From Vulcanimicrobiota bacterium (lineage in GTDB: Bacteria > Vulcanimicrobiota > Vulcanimicrobiia > Vulcanimicrobiales > Vulcanimicrobiaceae): DNA of 7,476 nucleotides. The notes below the pieces were generated by a model. That model was not told the DNA's origin and searched no databases. It worked only from the letters and a program-made list of their open reading frames with translations. The position numbers were made by a program, and so were the translations under genes. The stretch lies in assembly GCA_030043675.1 (NCBI GenBank), contig JASHXG010000074.1:1-7476 (forward strand), in the 5' to 3' direction. Each line of letters opens with the position of its first letter. Within the stretch, counting starts at the first letter, position 1. Positions 1-6,594 of this stretch are shown piece by piece.

Positions 1-266
1 TTGGCTCGGATCGACTCGACGATCTGCTTGTACCCCGTGCGGTTGTGCGGTCCCATGAGCAGGACGGCGCCGAACTCACTCTTAAAATGGACTGGTGCGT
101 GAATGCCGAGCTTGTTCAGGGATTCCGTATCACGCACGATGAGGATTTGATTCCCACCAAGCACGTTGGTCGTACCCTGGCCGAGGGTATTGACACGAAC
201 CTCGCGGCAACTGGCCAGCATGATGACCCCCACGGCTAGGCCGGCCAGGGTCAACCAGCGTTTCAC
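1..266 (-). CDS. Putative lipoprotein, N-terminal part (C-terminus beyond window edge)
   Basis: Reading the reverse strand from a GTG at 266 gives 88 codons open to the window edge. The N-terminus is a lipoprotein signal: K2 and R3, a hydrophobic stretch at about residues 5-18, and the lipobox L17-A18-S19-C20, so C20 should be lipidated and the protein exported and membrane anchored. An in-frame TAG lies 33 nt upstream and no other start codon falls between, which fixes GTG as the only upstream start. The mature part is polar. Near the edge it has a segment with a hydrophobic strand followed by a Gly/Pro turn and Thr-Gly-Tyr (FGAVLLMGPHNRTGY, residues 65-79). This vaguely recalls the strand-turn-TGGY pattern of PrcB_C-like domains, but the resemblance is weak and from memory. 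I do not assign a function. It is divergently oriented to ctaA, so it probably belongs to another transcription unit. Confidence 0.72.
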   Translation of the reverse strand, partial: MKRWLTLAGLAVGVIMLASCREVRVNTLGQGTTNVLGGNQILIVRDTESLNKLGIHAPVHFKSEFGAVLLMGPHNRTGYKQIVESIRA

Positions 267-334
267 GGCCGACGGGTTTCTGTGGGGGTTGTCGTTGCCC
301 TACCAAAACCGCTGAAGATACGCTTAGAGCATAC
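267..334. promoter_or_regulatory. Divergent intergenic region between lipoprotein gene and ctaA
   Basis: These 68 bases separate two divergent genes, so the layout requires promoters for both directions here or just inside the flanking genes. I looked for sigma-70-like -35/-10 pairs on both strands and found only poor matches, for example TTGCCC at 295-300 followed by GATACG at 317-322 for the ctaA direction. No convincing operator palindrome is visible. The call rests on gene layout, not on a motif. Confidence 0.35.
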
Positions 335-1261
335 ATGAAGAATCTGTTGCGTCTGGCACTCGCCGCCGATGCGGTAGCGCTGATCACGGTTATGCTCGGA
401 AGCTGGACGCGGATCAACGGTGCAGGCCTTACCTGCCCCGACTGGCCGCTCTGCCGCGGCCAGCTGCTTCCTTCGCTGGCCAATGGGACGCTCTGGGAGT
501 GGGCGCATCGCCTCTTTGCGTTCTCGGTTGCCCCGCTGGTCGTGGCGCTCATGGTCGTGGCCTGGCGCGAACGCCGGCACTCTCCTTTCATCGCTCCGTC
601 GGTCGGAGTCATTGCGCTCCTCTTCTTCGTCCAAGTCTGGCTGGGTGCGGCAACGGTCCGACTCGCAAATACCCCGTCATCGGTCGTTTTGCACTGGGCC
701 ACCGCGATGGCGCTCATCGCGGCGATCTCGGCCATGGCCGTGTTCGCCGCGGCTTCGCGGACCGGCCGGAACGAGGGTGGGAACGCCGCGCCTGGGGCGA
801 CGCCCACCGTGTGGATGCTCGCGGCGACCGCCTTCGTCGCCTTTGCGACGATGTGCGTCGGCGCGTATGTCAGCTCGAGCGGCGCCGGCCTCGCTTGCCT
901 GTCGATTCCGGGATGCGCCGGAAGCGTGGTCGTATACACGCCTGGTCAAGACGTTCAAATGCTGCATCGTTTCGCCGCCGCCGCTACCTTGATTTGCGCC
1001 GCCGCCTCGCTGGCGCTCGTTTGGGCGCGTCCGGCATCGCGGCGCGTGCGCGTCGCCGCCGGCGTAGGTGCCGCGCTCGTCTGCGTGCAGGTGCTGCTTG
1101 GACTGCTCAACGTCGCGCTTCGGTTGCCGACGGATCTGCGCGAGGCTCACGCCGTCAACGCGGCGCTCGTCTTTCTGAGTTTCGTTCTAGCGACGGTCTT
1201 CGCCGCGCTGGATGCGTCGGTCTTCGACCGTCGGCTTGCTTTGACGAACGAGCCGCGATGA
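335..1261 (+). CDS. ctaA: Heme A synthase (CtaA/COX15 family)
   Basis: A 308-aa integral membrane protein that oxidises the C8 methyl of heme O to the formyl group of heme A, the cofactor of aa3-type cytochrome oxidases. About eight membrane helices form two similar halves. Family residues are all in place: the first cysteine pair C34/C40 in the loop CPDWPLC, E55 and H58 in WEWAHR, H120 (VVLHWATA), the second cysteine pair C188/C194, H211 (MLHRF) and H272 (EAHAVN). This matches the four-histidine, two-disulfide pattern of B. subtilis CtaA, so the enzyme should be active. Length is normal for the bacterial family. The ATG at 335 places the first helix directly at the N-terminus; the upstream ribosome site is poor (TAGAG at 324-328). 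Its stop overlaps the ctaB start by 4 nt (ATGA), the usual arrangement for this pathway. It is the first gene of the apparent + strand cluster. Confidence 0.95.
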   Translation: MKNLLRLALAADAVALITVMLGSWTRINGAGLTCPDWPLCRGQLLPSLANGTLWEWAHRLFAFSVAPLVVALMVVAWRERRHSPFIAPSVGVIALLFFVQVWLGAATVRLANTPSSVVLHWATAMALIAAISAMAVFAAASRTGRNEGGNAAPGATPTVWMLAATAFVAFATMCVGAYVSSSGAGLACLSIPGCAGSVVVYTPGQDVQMLHRFAAAATLICAAASLALVWARPASRRVRVAAGVGAALVCVQVLLGLLNVALRLPTDLREAHAVNAALVFLSFVLATVFAALDASVFDRRLALTNEPR

Positions 1262-2133
1262 CGACTGCGCTGGCCGCAATCGGCGATTATTACGCGCTCT
1301 CAAAGCCCCGCATCATCGCGCTCCTGCTGATAACGACCGCGGCATCGATGGCGATGGCGGCCCGCGGCGTTCCGCCGCTCCGTTTGCTCTTTTGGACGCT
1401 GCTCGGCGGCGCACTCGCATCCGCTTCGGCCGGCGCCTTCAACTGCGTTTGGGACGCCGACATCGATCGCGTCATGAAACGCACCCAATCGCGCCCGATT
1501 CCGCAAGGACGGATCTCGATTCGCAACGCGACCATCTACGCCGCGCTGACCGGTGCCGCTTCATTCATCCTTTTATATGCGCTGGTCAATCCGCTCGCCG
1601 CATGGCTCTCGCTGCTCGGCCTCGTCTACTACGTCGTCGTCTATACGATGTGGCTCAAGCGGACGACTCCTCTGAACATCGTGATCGGCGGAGCCGCCGG
1701 CGCGCTACCCCCGCTCGTCGGCTGGGCCGCGGTCACGCACACGGTCGGCGCTCCGGCGCTCGGTTTGTTCGCGCTGATCTTTCTGTGGACGCCGCCCCAC
1801 TTCTGGTCGCTCGCGCTGATGACCGAGACCGAATACGGGAAAGCCAACATTCCGATGCTGCCCAACGTGTGCGGCCAAGAACGCACTAAGCGCGAGATCG
1901 TCTACTACAGCATCGTGCTGGTCGCAGCTTCGCTCGCACTTTATCCGCTCCACGTTATGGGCGCGCTTTATTTCGGCGCGGCGGCGCTGCTCGGTGCGAT
2001 CTTCCTGCTCGACGCGCTGCGGACGTGGCGCGAGACAGGCGGCAAAGTGCAGGCTCGCGAGCTCTTTCGCTACTCACTGCTTTACCTCGCGCTGATGTGC
2101 GCGGCTATGGTCGTCGACCGCATCATCTCGTGA
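1258..2133 (+). CDS. ctaB: Heme O synthase (protoheme IX farnesyltransferase, CtaB/COX10)
   Basis: A 291-aa membrane prenyltransferase of the UbiA superfamily that transfers farnesyl from farnesyl diphosphate to the 2-vinyl group of heme b, giving heme O, the substrate of CtaA. The first Asp-rich metal/diphosphate motif is N62-x3-D66-x3-D70 (NCVWDADID), followed by the typical basic segment MKRTQSRPIP (73-82). Other family marks are WLKRTTPLNIVIGG (132-145), GALPPLVGW (148-156) and WTPPHFWSLA (177-186) with the following E190/Y193/N197 region. Hydrophobic segments fit eight to nine helices, and the length is typical. The ATG at 1258 overlaps the ctaA stop, implying translational coupling. The same frame stays open far upstream through ctaA, but that translation is Arg-rich and unlike the family, so the longer start is rejected. 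Downstream, its stop overlaps the GTG start of the transporter. Confidence 0.96.
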   Translation: MTTALAAIGDYYALSKPRIIALLLITTAASMAMAARGVPPLRLLFWTLLGGALASASAGAFNCVWDADIDRVMKRTQSRPIPQGRISIRNATIYAALTGAASFILLYALVNPLAAWLSLLGLVYYVVVYTMWLKRTTPLNIVIGGAAGALPPLVGWAAVTHTVGAPALGLFALIFLWTPPHFWSLALMTETEYGKANIPMLPNVCGQERTKREIVYYSIVLVAASLALYPLHVMGALYFGAAALLGAIFLLDALRTWRETGGKVQARELFRYSLLYLALMCAAMVVDRIIS

Positions 2134-3458
2134 AAGCCCTGTTGTTGACGCTGGGCCTGGGCGTCTTCGCGGGCGCCCTGGACTTGAGCGTTCTCGCGCC
2201 CGCGCTTCCCGCGCTCGGCCGCGACTTCGGCGTGCAAACCGGCGATCTGGCTTGGATCTTCACGATCTACCTGCTGGTTACGGTGCTGTCGATCGCCATC
2301 GCGGGCACGCTCGCCGATCGCTACGGCCGGCGTGCGGTCTATCTCGCGTGCATCTCTCTCTTCGCCGTCGGCAGCATCGTTGCGATCACGGCGCCGAACT
2401 ACACGGTCTTTCTGGTCGCGCGCGGGATCCAAGCGCTGGGCGCGGGCGGCATCTTTCCGGTCGCGACCGCGGCGATCGGCGACGTCGTTCCGGCGGGGCA
2501 GCGCGGGGCAGCGCTGGGAATGGTGGCCGCGACGTGGGGACTCGCAGCGGTGATCGGGCCGAGCATCGGCGGCCTGATCACGCACTACATTTCGTGGCGC
2601 TGGATCTTTTTCGCGAACGTTCCGCTGGCGGCGGCCGTCTTCGCGCTGGCATTGCGTCACGTTCCGGCGCGCGCTCCGCGGCACGACCAGCCGCTCGATG
2701 CCATCGGGCTCCTGCTGCTCTCGCTCGGTCTGCTGGGCGTCGTGACGGGGTTGATCGGCGCTCGACCGCCCATCGGCTTGCTCGGAGCCGGCATTCTCGG
2801 AGGGTTTGCGCTTTGGGAAAGCCTGGTGCGCAATCCGTTGTTTCCGCCGGCGATGTTGCGCACGCGACAACTTGCAAAAACGTATGCGCTAGAGCTCGTG
2901 ATCGGCGTGCTCGAAGGCGCGCTCTTCTTCATCCCGACGGTTCTGGTCGGCGCACTCGGCCTCTCCTACGCGGCCGCCGGCTTCATCGCCGCACTCGGCG
3001 CGTTCATGTTCGTTGCGGTGATTCCGGCTTCGGGACGCGCGCTCGACCGCGTCGGAAGCCGCGACGTTCTGCTGGCCGGGACGATTCTCACGGAGCTCGG
3101 GCTTGCGATCTTCGCGCTCGGATTTCAGTCGCTTCCCCTCGTGCTGCTTGCGATGATCGTCGCGGGAACGGGATTCGGTGCACTGCTCGGCGCGCCGACC
3201 CGCTACATCATTACCAACGAGACGCCCGCATCGATGCGCGCTACGGCCGTCGGTCTGTTGAGTCAGGCGCTGATCGTCGGTCAGATCGTAGGGAGCTCGA
3301 TGGCCGGGGGCCTGATCGGCATGGCGCATACCGAGATCACAGGCTATCGTCACGCCTACCTTGCCTTCTGCGCGGTCGCGTTCATCGCGCTCGTCTTGGC
3401 CTCAACGCTCAAATCACGCGGCGAGGAGCGCCTTCGTCCGGTCGAAGCCGCAGCATAG
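2130..3458 (+). CDS. MFS transporter, DHA2-like (14 membrane helices)
   Basis: A 442-aa major facilitator protein, probably a proton-driven exporter of drugs or metabolites; the substrate is unknown. Visible family motifs: LDLSVLAPALPAL in helix 1 (17-29, the D1-type motif with D18), WIFTIYLL (42-49), motif A GTLADRYGRR in loop 2-3 (59-68, with D63 and R68), motif B around R98 (ARGIQALGAGG), antiporter motif C with GPSIGG (143-148) in helix 5, and SWRWIFFANVP (155-165). Two extra helices at about 191-211 and 215-233 sit between the two six-helix halves, which favours the 14-helix DHA2 (EmrB/QacA-like) group, although the protein is short for it. The GTG at 2130 is chosen because it overlaps the ctaB stop (GTGA) and begins the protein right before helix 1; no good ribosome site is seen, so coupling to ctaB is likely. 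The in-frame extension upstream overlaps ctaB and lacks family character. No membrane-fusion partner gene is adjacent. Confidence 0.88.
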   Translation: MKALLLTLGLGVFAGALDLSVLAPALPALGRDFGVQTGDLAWIFTIYLLVTVLSIAIAGTLADRYGRRAVYLACISLFAVGSIVAITAPNYTVFLVARGIQALGAGGIFPVATAAIGDVVPAGQRGAALGMVAATWGLAAVIGPSIGGLITHYISWRWIFFANVPLAAAVFALALRHVPARAPRHDQPLDAIGLLLLSLGLLGVVTGLIGARPPIGLLGAGILGGFALWESLVRNPLFPPAMLRTRQLAKTYALELVIGVLEGALFFIPTVLVGALGLSYAAAGFIAALGAFMFVAVIPASGRALDRVGSRDVLLAGTILTELGLAIFALGFQSLPLVLLAMIVAGTGFGALLGAPTRYIITNETPASMRATAVGLLSQALIVGQIVGSSMAGGLIGMAHTEITGYRHAYLAFCAVAFIALVLASTLKSRGEERLRPVEAAA

Positions 3459-3485
3459 CGATAAGAGTATCGGCGCGCAAACGCG
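3459..3485 (+). other. Small inverted repeats between the MFS gene and moaE
   Basis: Immediately after the transporter stop, CGATA (3459-3463) and TATCG (3468-3472) form a perfect 5-bp stem with a 4-nt loop. A second CGCG/CGCG pair (3474-3477 and 3482-3485) can close a 4-nt loop. There is no T-run after either, so this is not a convincing intrinsic terminator. It may be chance, or a minor mRNA structure at the junction of the transporter and molybdenum-cofactor genes. Confidence 0.25.
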
Positions 3486-3488
3486 TCG

Positions 3489-3494
3489 AAGGGG
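3489..3494 (+). promoter_or_regulatory. Ribosome binding site of moaE
   Basis: AAGGGG lies 5 nt before the ATG at 3500. It is among the clearest purine-rich sites in the + strand cluster. It decides the moaE start, because the reading frame stays open far upstream through the transporter gene. Confidence 0.6.
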
Positions 3495-3499
3495 CGGGG

Positions 3500-3916
3500 A
3501 TGTTTGCGATCACGCGCGCCGCGATAGATCCCCGCGCCGTCGAAGCATCGGTGCAGAGCGACGTACAAGGCGGTGTGGTAACCTTTCTGGGCATCGTTCG
3601 CGAGCGCGCCTCGGACGGTCGCGAGGTAAGCGGGCTCTCGTATGAAGCCTACGACGAGATGGCGGTCGCAGAGTTCGCGCGGCTCGCGAATGAGGTCCGC
3701 GACCGGTACGGCGCGGTGGAGCTCGCCATCGTGCACCGGGTGGGAGAGTTGCGCGTCGGCGACATCGCGGTTGCCGTGGTGGCGGCGTCCGCGCATCGAG
3801 CGGCCGCCTTCGACGCTTGCGAATATGCGATCGACGAGCTGAAGCAGCGGGCGCCAATCTGGAAAAAAGAACACTATGTCGAGGGCGATGCCGCCTGGAT
3901 CCGCGCGGCGCGTTGA
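3500..3916 (+). CDS. moaE: Molybdopterin synthase catalytic subunit MoaE
   Basis: A 138-aa cytosolic protein, the large subunit of molybdopterin synthase. It converts cyclic pyranopterin monophosphate to molybdopterin using sulfur carried on the C-terminal thiocarboxylate of MoaD. Recognisable segments are GGVVTFLGIVR (24-34), LSYEAYDEMA (46-55), IVHRVGELRVGD (77-88), SAHRAAAFDA (97-106, with H99/R100) and LKQRAPIWKKE (114-124). The last holds K115 and K122, equivalent to the essential lysines of E. coli MoaE (K119 and K126 in LKTRAPFWKRE). The length is slightly shorter than E. coli because both ends are shorter. The start is supported by the AAGGGG site. It lies 41 nt after the transporter and 10 nt before moaA, so the two Moco genes are probably co-translated. 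No moaD lies next to it, and no MoaD-like fusion is seen at either end, so the sulfur-carrier partner must be encoded elsewhere. Confidence 0.95.
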   Translation: MFAITRAAIDPRAVEASVQSDVQGGVVTFLGIVRERASDGREVSGLSYEAYDEMAVAEFARLANEVRDRYGAVELAIVHRVGELRVGDIAVAVVAASAHRAAAFDACEYAIDELKQRAPIWKKEHYVEGDAAWIRAAR

Positions 3917-3926
3917 GCCGGCCCGC

Positions 3927-4943
3927 ATGACCGCACTCCCGGTTTCGGACACGCGGGGCCGGAGCATCCGCGACCTTCGCATCTCGGTGACGGATCGCTG
4001 CAACTTTCGCTGCGTCTACTGCATGCCGAAAGAGGTGGTAGGCCCAGGCTACCAGTTTCTGCCGCATGCCGAGATTCTGACCTTTGAACAGATCGTGCGC
4101 CTCGCGAAGATTTTTCACGGCCATGGCGTGCAAAAGATCCGCCTGACCGGCGGTGAGCCGCTGGTGCGCAAGGACGTCGAAAAGCTTATCGCGATGCTGG
4201 CGGCTGCGCTGCCGGGCGTGGCGCTGACGCTGACGACAAACGGATCGTTGTTGAACGCCAAGGCGGAGGCGCTCAAAGCCGCCGGACTGACCCGCATAAC
4301 GGTGAGCCTGGACTCCCTCGACGATGCAACGTTCAAGGCGATGAACGGCGCCGAGTTTCCGGTGGCGCGCGTGTTGGAAGCAATCGACGCTGCCGCCGCC
4401 GCCGGGCTTGCGCCGATCAAAATCAACGCGGTGGTCAAGCGCGGCGTCAACGACAATCAGATCGTCGACATGGCTCGCTACTTCAAGGGTTCGGGCAACA
4501 TCGTGCGCTTCATCGAGTTCATGGACGTCGGCACGACCAATGGCTGGAAGATGGAGCACGTCGTGCCCAGTGCCGAGGTGGTCCGTGCGATCAACGAGGT
4601 TTTTCCGTGCGAGCCCGCGCATGCCAATTACTATGGAGAAGTCGCCAAGCGCTGGCGGTACGCGGATGGCTCGGGTGAGTTCGGGGTTATCTCGAGCGTG
4701 ACCGAGGCGTTCTGCGGTTCGTGCACGCGCGCGCGCCTGTCCAGTGACGGCATGATGTACACGTGCCTTTTCGCAAGCAAGGGCTACGACCTCAAATCGC
4801 TTCTCCGTGGCGGTAAGAGTGACGAAGAGATCCGCGACGCCATCACTTCAATCTGGCGCTCTCGCGAAGATCGTTACTCCGAGATTCGTACGACGGAGAC
4901 GGCGAGAGCTTCGAAAGTGGAGATGAGCTTCATCGGAGGGTAG
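3927..4943 (+). CDS. moaA: GTP 3',8-cyclase MoaA (radical SAM)
   Basis: A 338-aa radical SAM enzyme that converts GTP to 3',8-cyclo-7,8-dihydro-GTP, the first step of molybdenum-cofactor synthesis, completed by MoaC. The N-terminal [4Fe-4S] cluster that binds SAM is held by C25-x3-C29-x2-C32 (CNFRCVYC), followed by GGEP (75-78), TTNG (103-106) and SLDSLDD (127-133). The C-terminal substrate-binding cluster is held by C263-x2-C266-x13-C280. The C-terminus ends in Gly-Gly (SFIGG), the conserved tail needed for activity in the family. All catalytic elements are present. The ATG at 3927 is 10 nt after the moaE stop and gives a normal N-terminus (DTRGRSIRDLRISVTDRCN); an in-frame ATG at 3876 lies inside moaE and would add 17 residues without family character. 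The ribosome site is weak, suggesting coupling to moaE. moaC is not in the window. Confidence 0.96.
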   Translation: MTALPVSDTRGRSIRDLRISVTDRCNFRCVYCMPKEVVGPGYQFLPHAEILTFEQIVRLAKIFHGHGVQKIRLTGGEPLVRKDVEKLIAMLAAALPGVALTLTTNGSLLNAKAEALKAAGLTRITVSLDSLDDATFKAMNGAEFPVARVLEAIDAAAAAGLAPIKINAVVKRGVNDNQIVDMARYFKGSGNIVRFIEFMDVGTTNGWKMEHVVPSAEVVRAINEVFPCEPAHANYYGEVAKRWRYADGSGEFGVISSVTEAFCGSCTRARLSSDGMMYTCLFASKGYDLKSLLRGGKSDEEIRDAITSIWRSREDRYSEIRTTETARASKVEMSFIGG

Positions 4944-4962
4944 TCGTCCGAGTCTTCATGCA

Positions 4963-6594
4963 ATGCCGACGCACGTCGTAGAGAATCAGCCGCCCCCGCT
5001 CGAAAGCTACAACCTTTTCGCCGGCGATACGGCGTTGCGCGAAGCGCTCGAGCGCGAGGCTCCCGGCTCGCCGCCCGAAGAGTTCGAGCTGCTCGGCGAG
5101 CGGGCCGGACGGCCGGAGGTGATCGCACTCGGTTTTACTGCCAACGAGCATCCGCCGCAGCTCCAAACCCACGATCGCTTTGGGCATCGCATCGACGAAG
5201 TTCATTTCCATCCGGCTTGGCATGCGCTCATGCGCTACGCCGTGCAGGCCGGACTCCACGGCGCGCCGTGGCGCGACCTCGCCCCCTACCCGCACGCGCG
5301 CCGCGCCGCAAAGTTCTTCCTTTGGTCGCAGGTCGAGTCAGGGCACGGCTGCCCAATCTCGATGACTTACGCCGCCGTCCCCGCCGTGCGCGCGCAGCCC
5401 GAGCTGGCGGCGGTCTGGGTTCCGGCGTTCGCGGAGCGCGCTTACGATCCGGAGCTGCGTCCGATCGCCCAAAAGACGTCGGCACTTTGCGGCATGGGGA
5501 TGACCGAGAAGCAAGGCGGTTCGGACGTGCGCGCAAACCAAACGCGCGCCGTGGCTGCGAATGGGGGCGGCCCGGGCCGCGAGTATCTCTTGACCGGCCA
5601 TAAGTGGTTCTGCAGCGCGCCGATGAACGACGCGTTCCTGGTGCTCGCGCAGACCGCCGCCGGCATCTCGTGCTTTTTGGTGCCGCGCGTGCTTGCCGAC
5701 GGCTCGCGCAACCCGTTTGCGATCGCGCGGCTCAAAGATAAACTAGGAAACCGCAGCAACGCTTCGGCCGAAGTCGAGTTCGACGCTACGCACGGCTGGC
5801 TGATCGGCGAGGAGGGGCGCGGTCTAGCCACGATCGTCGAGATGGTGAACTACACGCGTCTCGATTGCACGATTGGCTCGGCCGGGCTCATCCGCGCGGC
5901 GCTCGCGCAAGCCGTTCATCACGCGACCTATCGGTTCGCTTTCGGCACAGCGCTGATCGACCATCCGCTGATGCAGAACGTGCTGGCGGATCTAGCGCTC
6001 GAGTCCGAGGCCGCAACCGCCCTCTTCATGCGCGTCGCGCGCGCGATCGACGACGCGCCGAACGATTCGCGCGCCGCCGCCCTCAAGCGCATCGGCACCG
6101 CGCTCGGCAAGTACTATGTCTGCAAGCGAGCGCCCGCGATGGTGGTCGAGGCGCTCGAGTGCCTAGGCGGCAATGGCTACGTCGAGGAATCGATCATGCC
6201 CCGTCTCTACCGGGAAGCGCCGCTGAATTCGATCTGGGAGGGTTCGGGTAACATCAACGCACTGGACGTGCTGAGGATCGTGAAAAGACAGCCTGACGCG
6301 CTCGAAGCTTGGCGAAGCGAGATCGAACCGGCCCAGTCGCAGGCGCGCATTGCGGCGGAAGCGCGTCGCCTGGAGCGCGATCTGCGCGATGCGAACGAAA
6401 TTGAAGGACAGGCCCGCTGGATCGCCGAGCGGATGGCGCTCATTTGGCAGGCGGCGTTGCTCGTTCGCTATGCGCCCACCCAGGTCGCCGATGCATTCGT
6501 CGCAAGCCGCATCGGCGGCGACTCCGGGCGCACGCCCGGGACGCTCCCACGCGGCGTCGCGCTGCGCGCGATCATCGATCGAGGCGCGCCATGA
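4963..6594 (+). CDS. aidB: AidB-type acyl-CoA dehydrogenase family flavoprotein
   Basis: A 543-aa FAD protein, nearly the same length as E. coli AidB and similar from end to end. The N-terminal AidB-specific region is clear: NQPPPLESYNLFAGDTALRE (8-27), then HFHPAWHALM (81-90). The acyl-CoA dehydrogenase core has GMGMTEKQGGSDV (177-189), the KDKLGNRSNASAEVEF segment (258-273), LGGNGYVEES (401-410) and LYREAPLNSIWEGSGN (415-430), with E426 at the usual catalytic-base position. The region after about 440, which in E. coli AidB contributes to DNA binding, is present but more divergent; Arg residues such as R438, R516, R523, R530 and R535 are spread through it. In E. coli, AidB is induced by Ada during alkylation stress and has weak isovaleryl-CoA dehydrogenase activity; its true role is unsettled. 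The start is supported by the match at the very N-terminus. It follows moaA by 19 nt with no strong ribosome site. No ada, alkA or alkB is nearby. Confidence 0.93.
   Translation: MPTHVVENQPPPLESYNLFAGDTALREALEREAPGSPPEEFELLGERAGRPEVIALGFTANEHPPQLQTHDRFGHRIDEVHFHPAWHALMRYAVQAGLHGAPWRDLAPYPHARRAAKFFLWSQVESGHGCPISMTYAAVPAVRAQPELAAVWVPAFAERAYDPELRPIAQKTSALCGMGMTEKQGGSDVRANQTRAVAANGGGPGREYLLTGHKWFCSAPMNDAFLVLAQTAAGISCFLVPRVLADGSRNPFAIARLKDKLGNRSNASAEVEFDATHGWLIGEEGRGLATIVEMVNYTRLDCTIGSAGLIRAALAQAVHHATYRFAFGTALIDHPLMQNVLADLALESEAATALFMRVARAIDDAPNDSRAAALKRIGTALGKYYVCKRAPAMVVEALECLGGNGYVEESIMPRLYREAPLNSIWEGSGNINALDVLRIVKRQPDALEAWRSEIEPAQSQARIAAEARRLERDLRDANEIEGQARWIAERMALIWQAALLVRYAPTQVADAFVASRIGGDSGRTPGTLPRGVALRAIIDRGAP
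6581..6584 (+). promoter_or_regulatory. Ribosome binding site of the 198-aa membrane protein
   Basis: GAGG inside the last codons of aidB lies 6 nt before the ATG at 6591. Together with the ATGA overlap it supports this start and independent re-initiation at the junction. Confidence 0.5.

Noticed and set aside
130..939. 269-codon open frame on the - strand
   Set aside because: It is antisense to ctaA and to the lipoprotein in another frame; its translation is Arg/Ala/Ser-rich without domain character, the usual shadow in GC-rich DNA.
499..1257. Long upstream extension of the ctaB frame
   Set aside because: It lies wholly inside ctaA, its translation is Arg-rich and unlike any prenyltransferase, and the ATGA overlap gives a normal family start at 1258.
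2025..2129. Longer ATG start for the MFS transporter inside ctaB
   Set aside because: The added 35 residues are polar and Arg-rich; the GTG at 2130 puts helix 1 at the N-terminus as expected.
2082..2870. 262-codon - strand open frame
   Set aside because: It is antisense to the MFS transporter and has extreme Arg/Asp/Gln composition, with no start context or domain.
3459..3472. Hairpin as an intrinsic terminator
   Set aside because: The stem has only 5 bp and is followed by GC-rich sequence without a T-run.
2252..3499. Upstream extension of the moaE frame through the transporter gene
   Set aside because: It is an alternate-frame reading of a real gene; MoaE homology begins at about 3500, where a ribosome site is present.
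3876..3926. Earlier ATG for moaA within moaE
   Set aside because: The extra 17 residues lack MoaA similarity, and the start at 3927 gives the usual N-terminus before the first cysteine motif.
3510..4622. 370-codon - strand open frame across moaE and moaA
   Set aside because: Both + strand genes have full catalytic motifs; the antisense product is a low-complexity Arg/His-rich translation.
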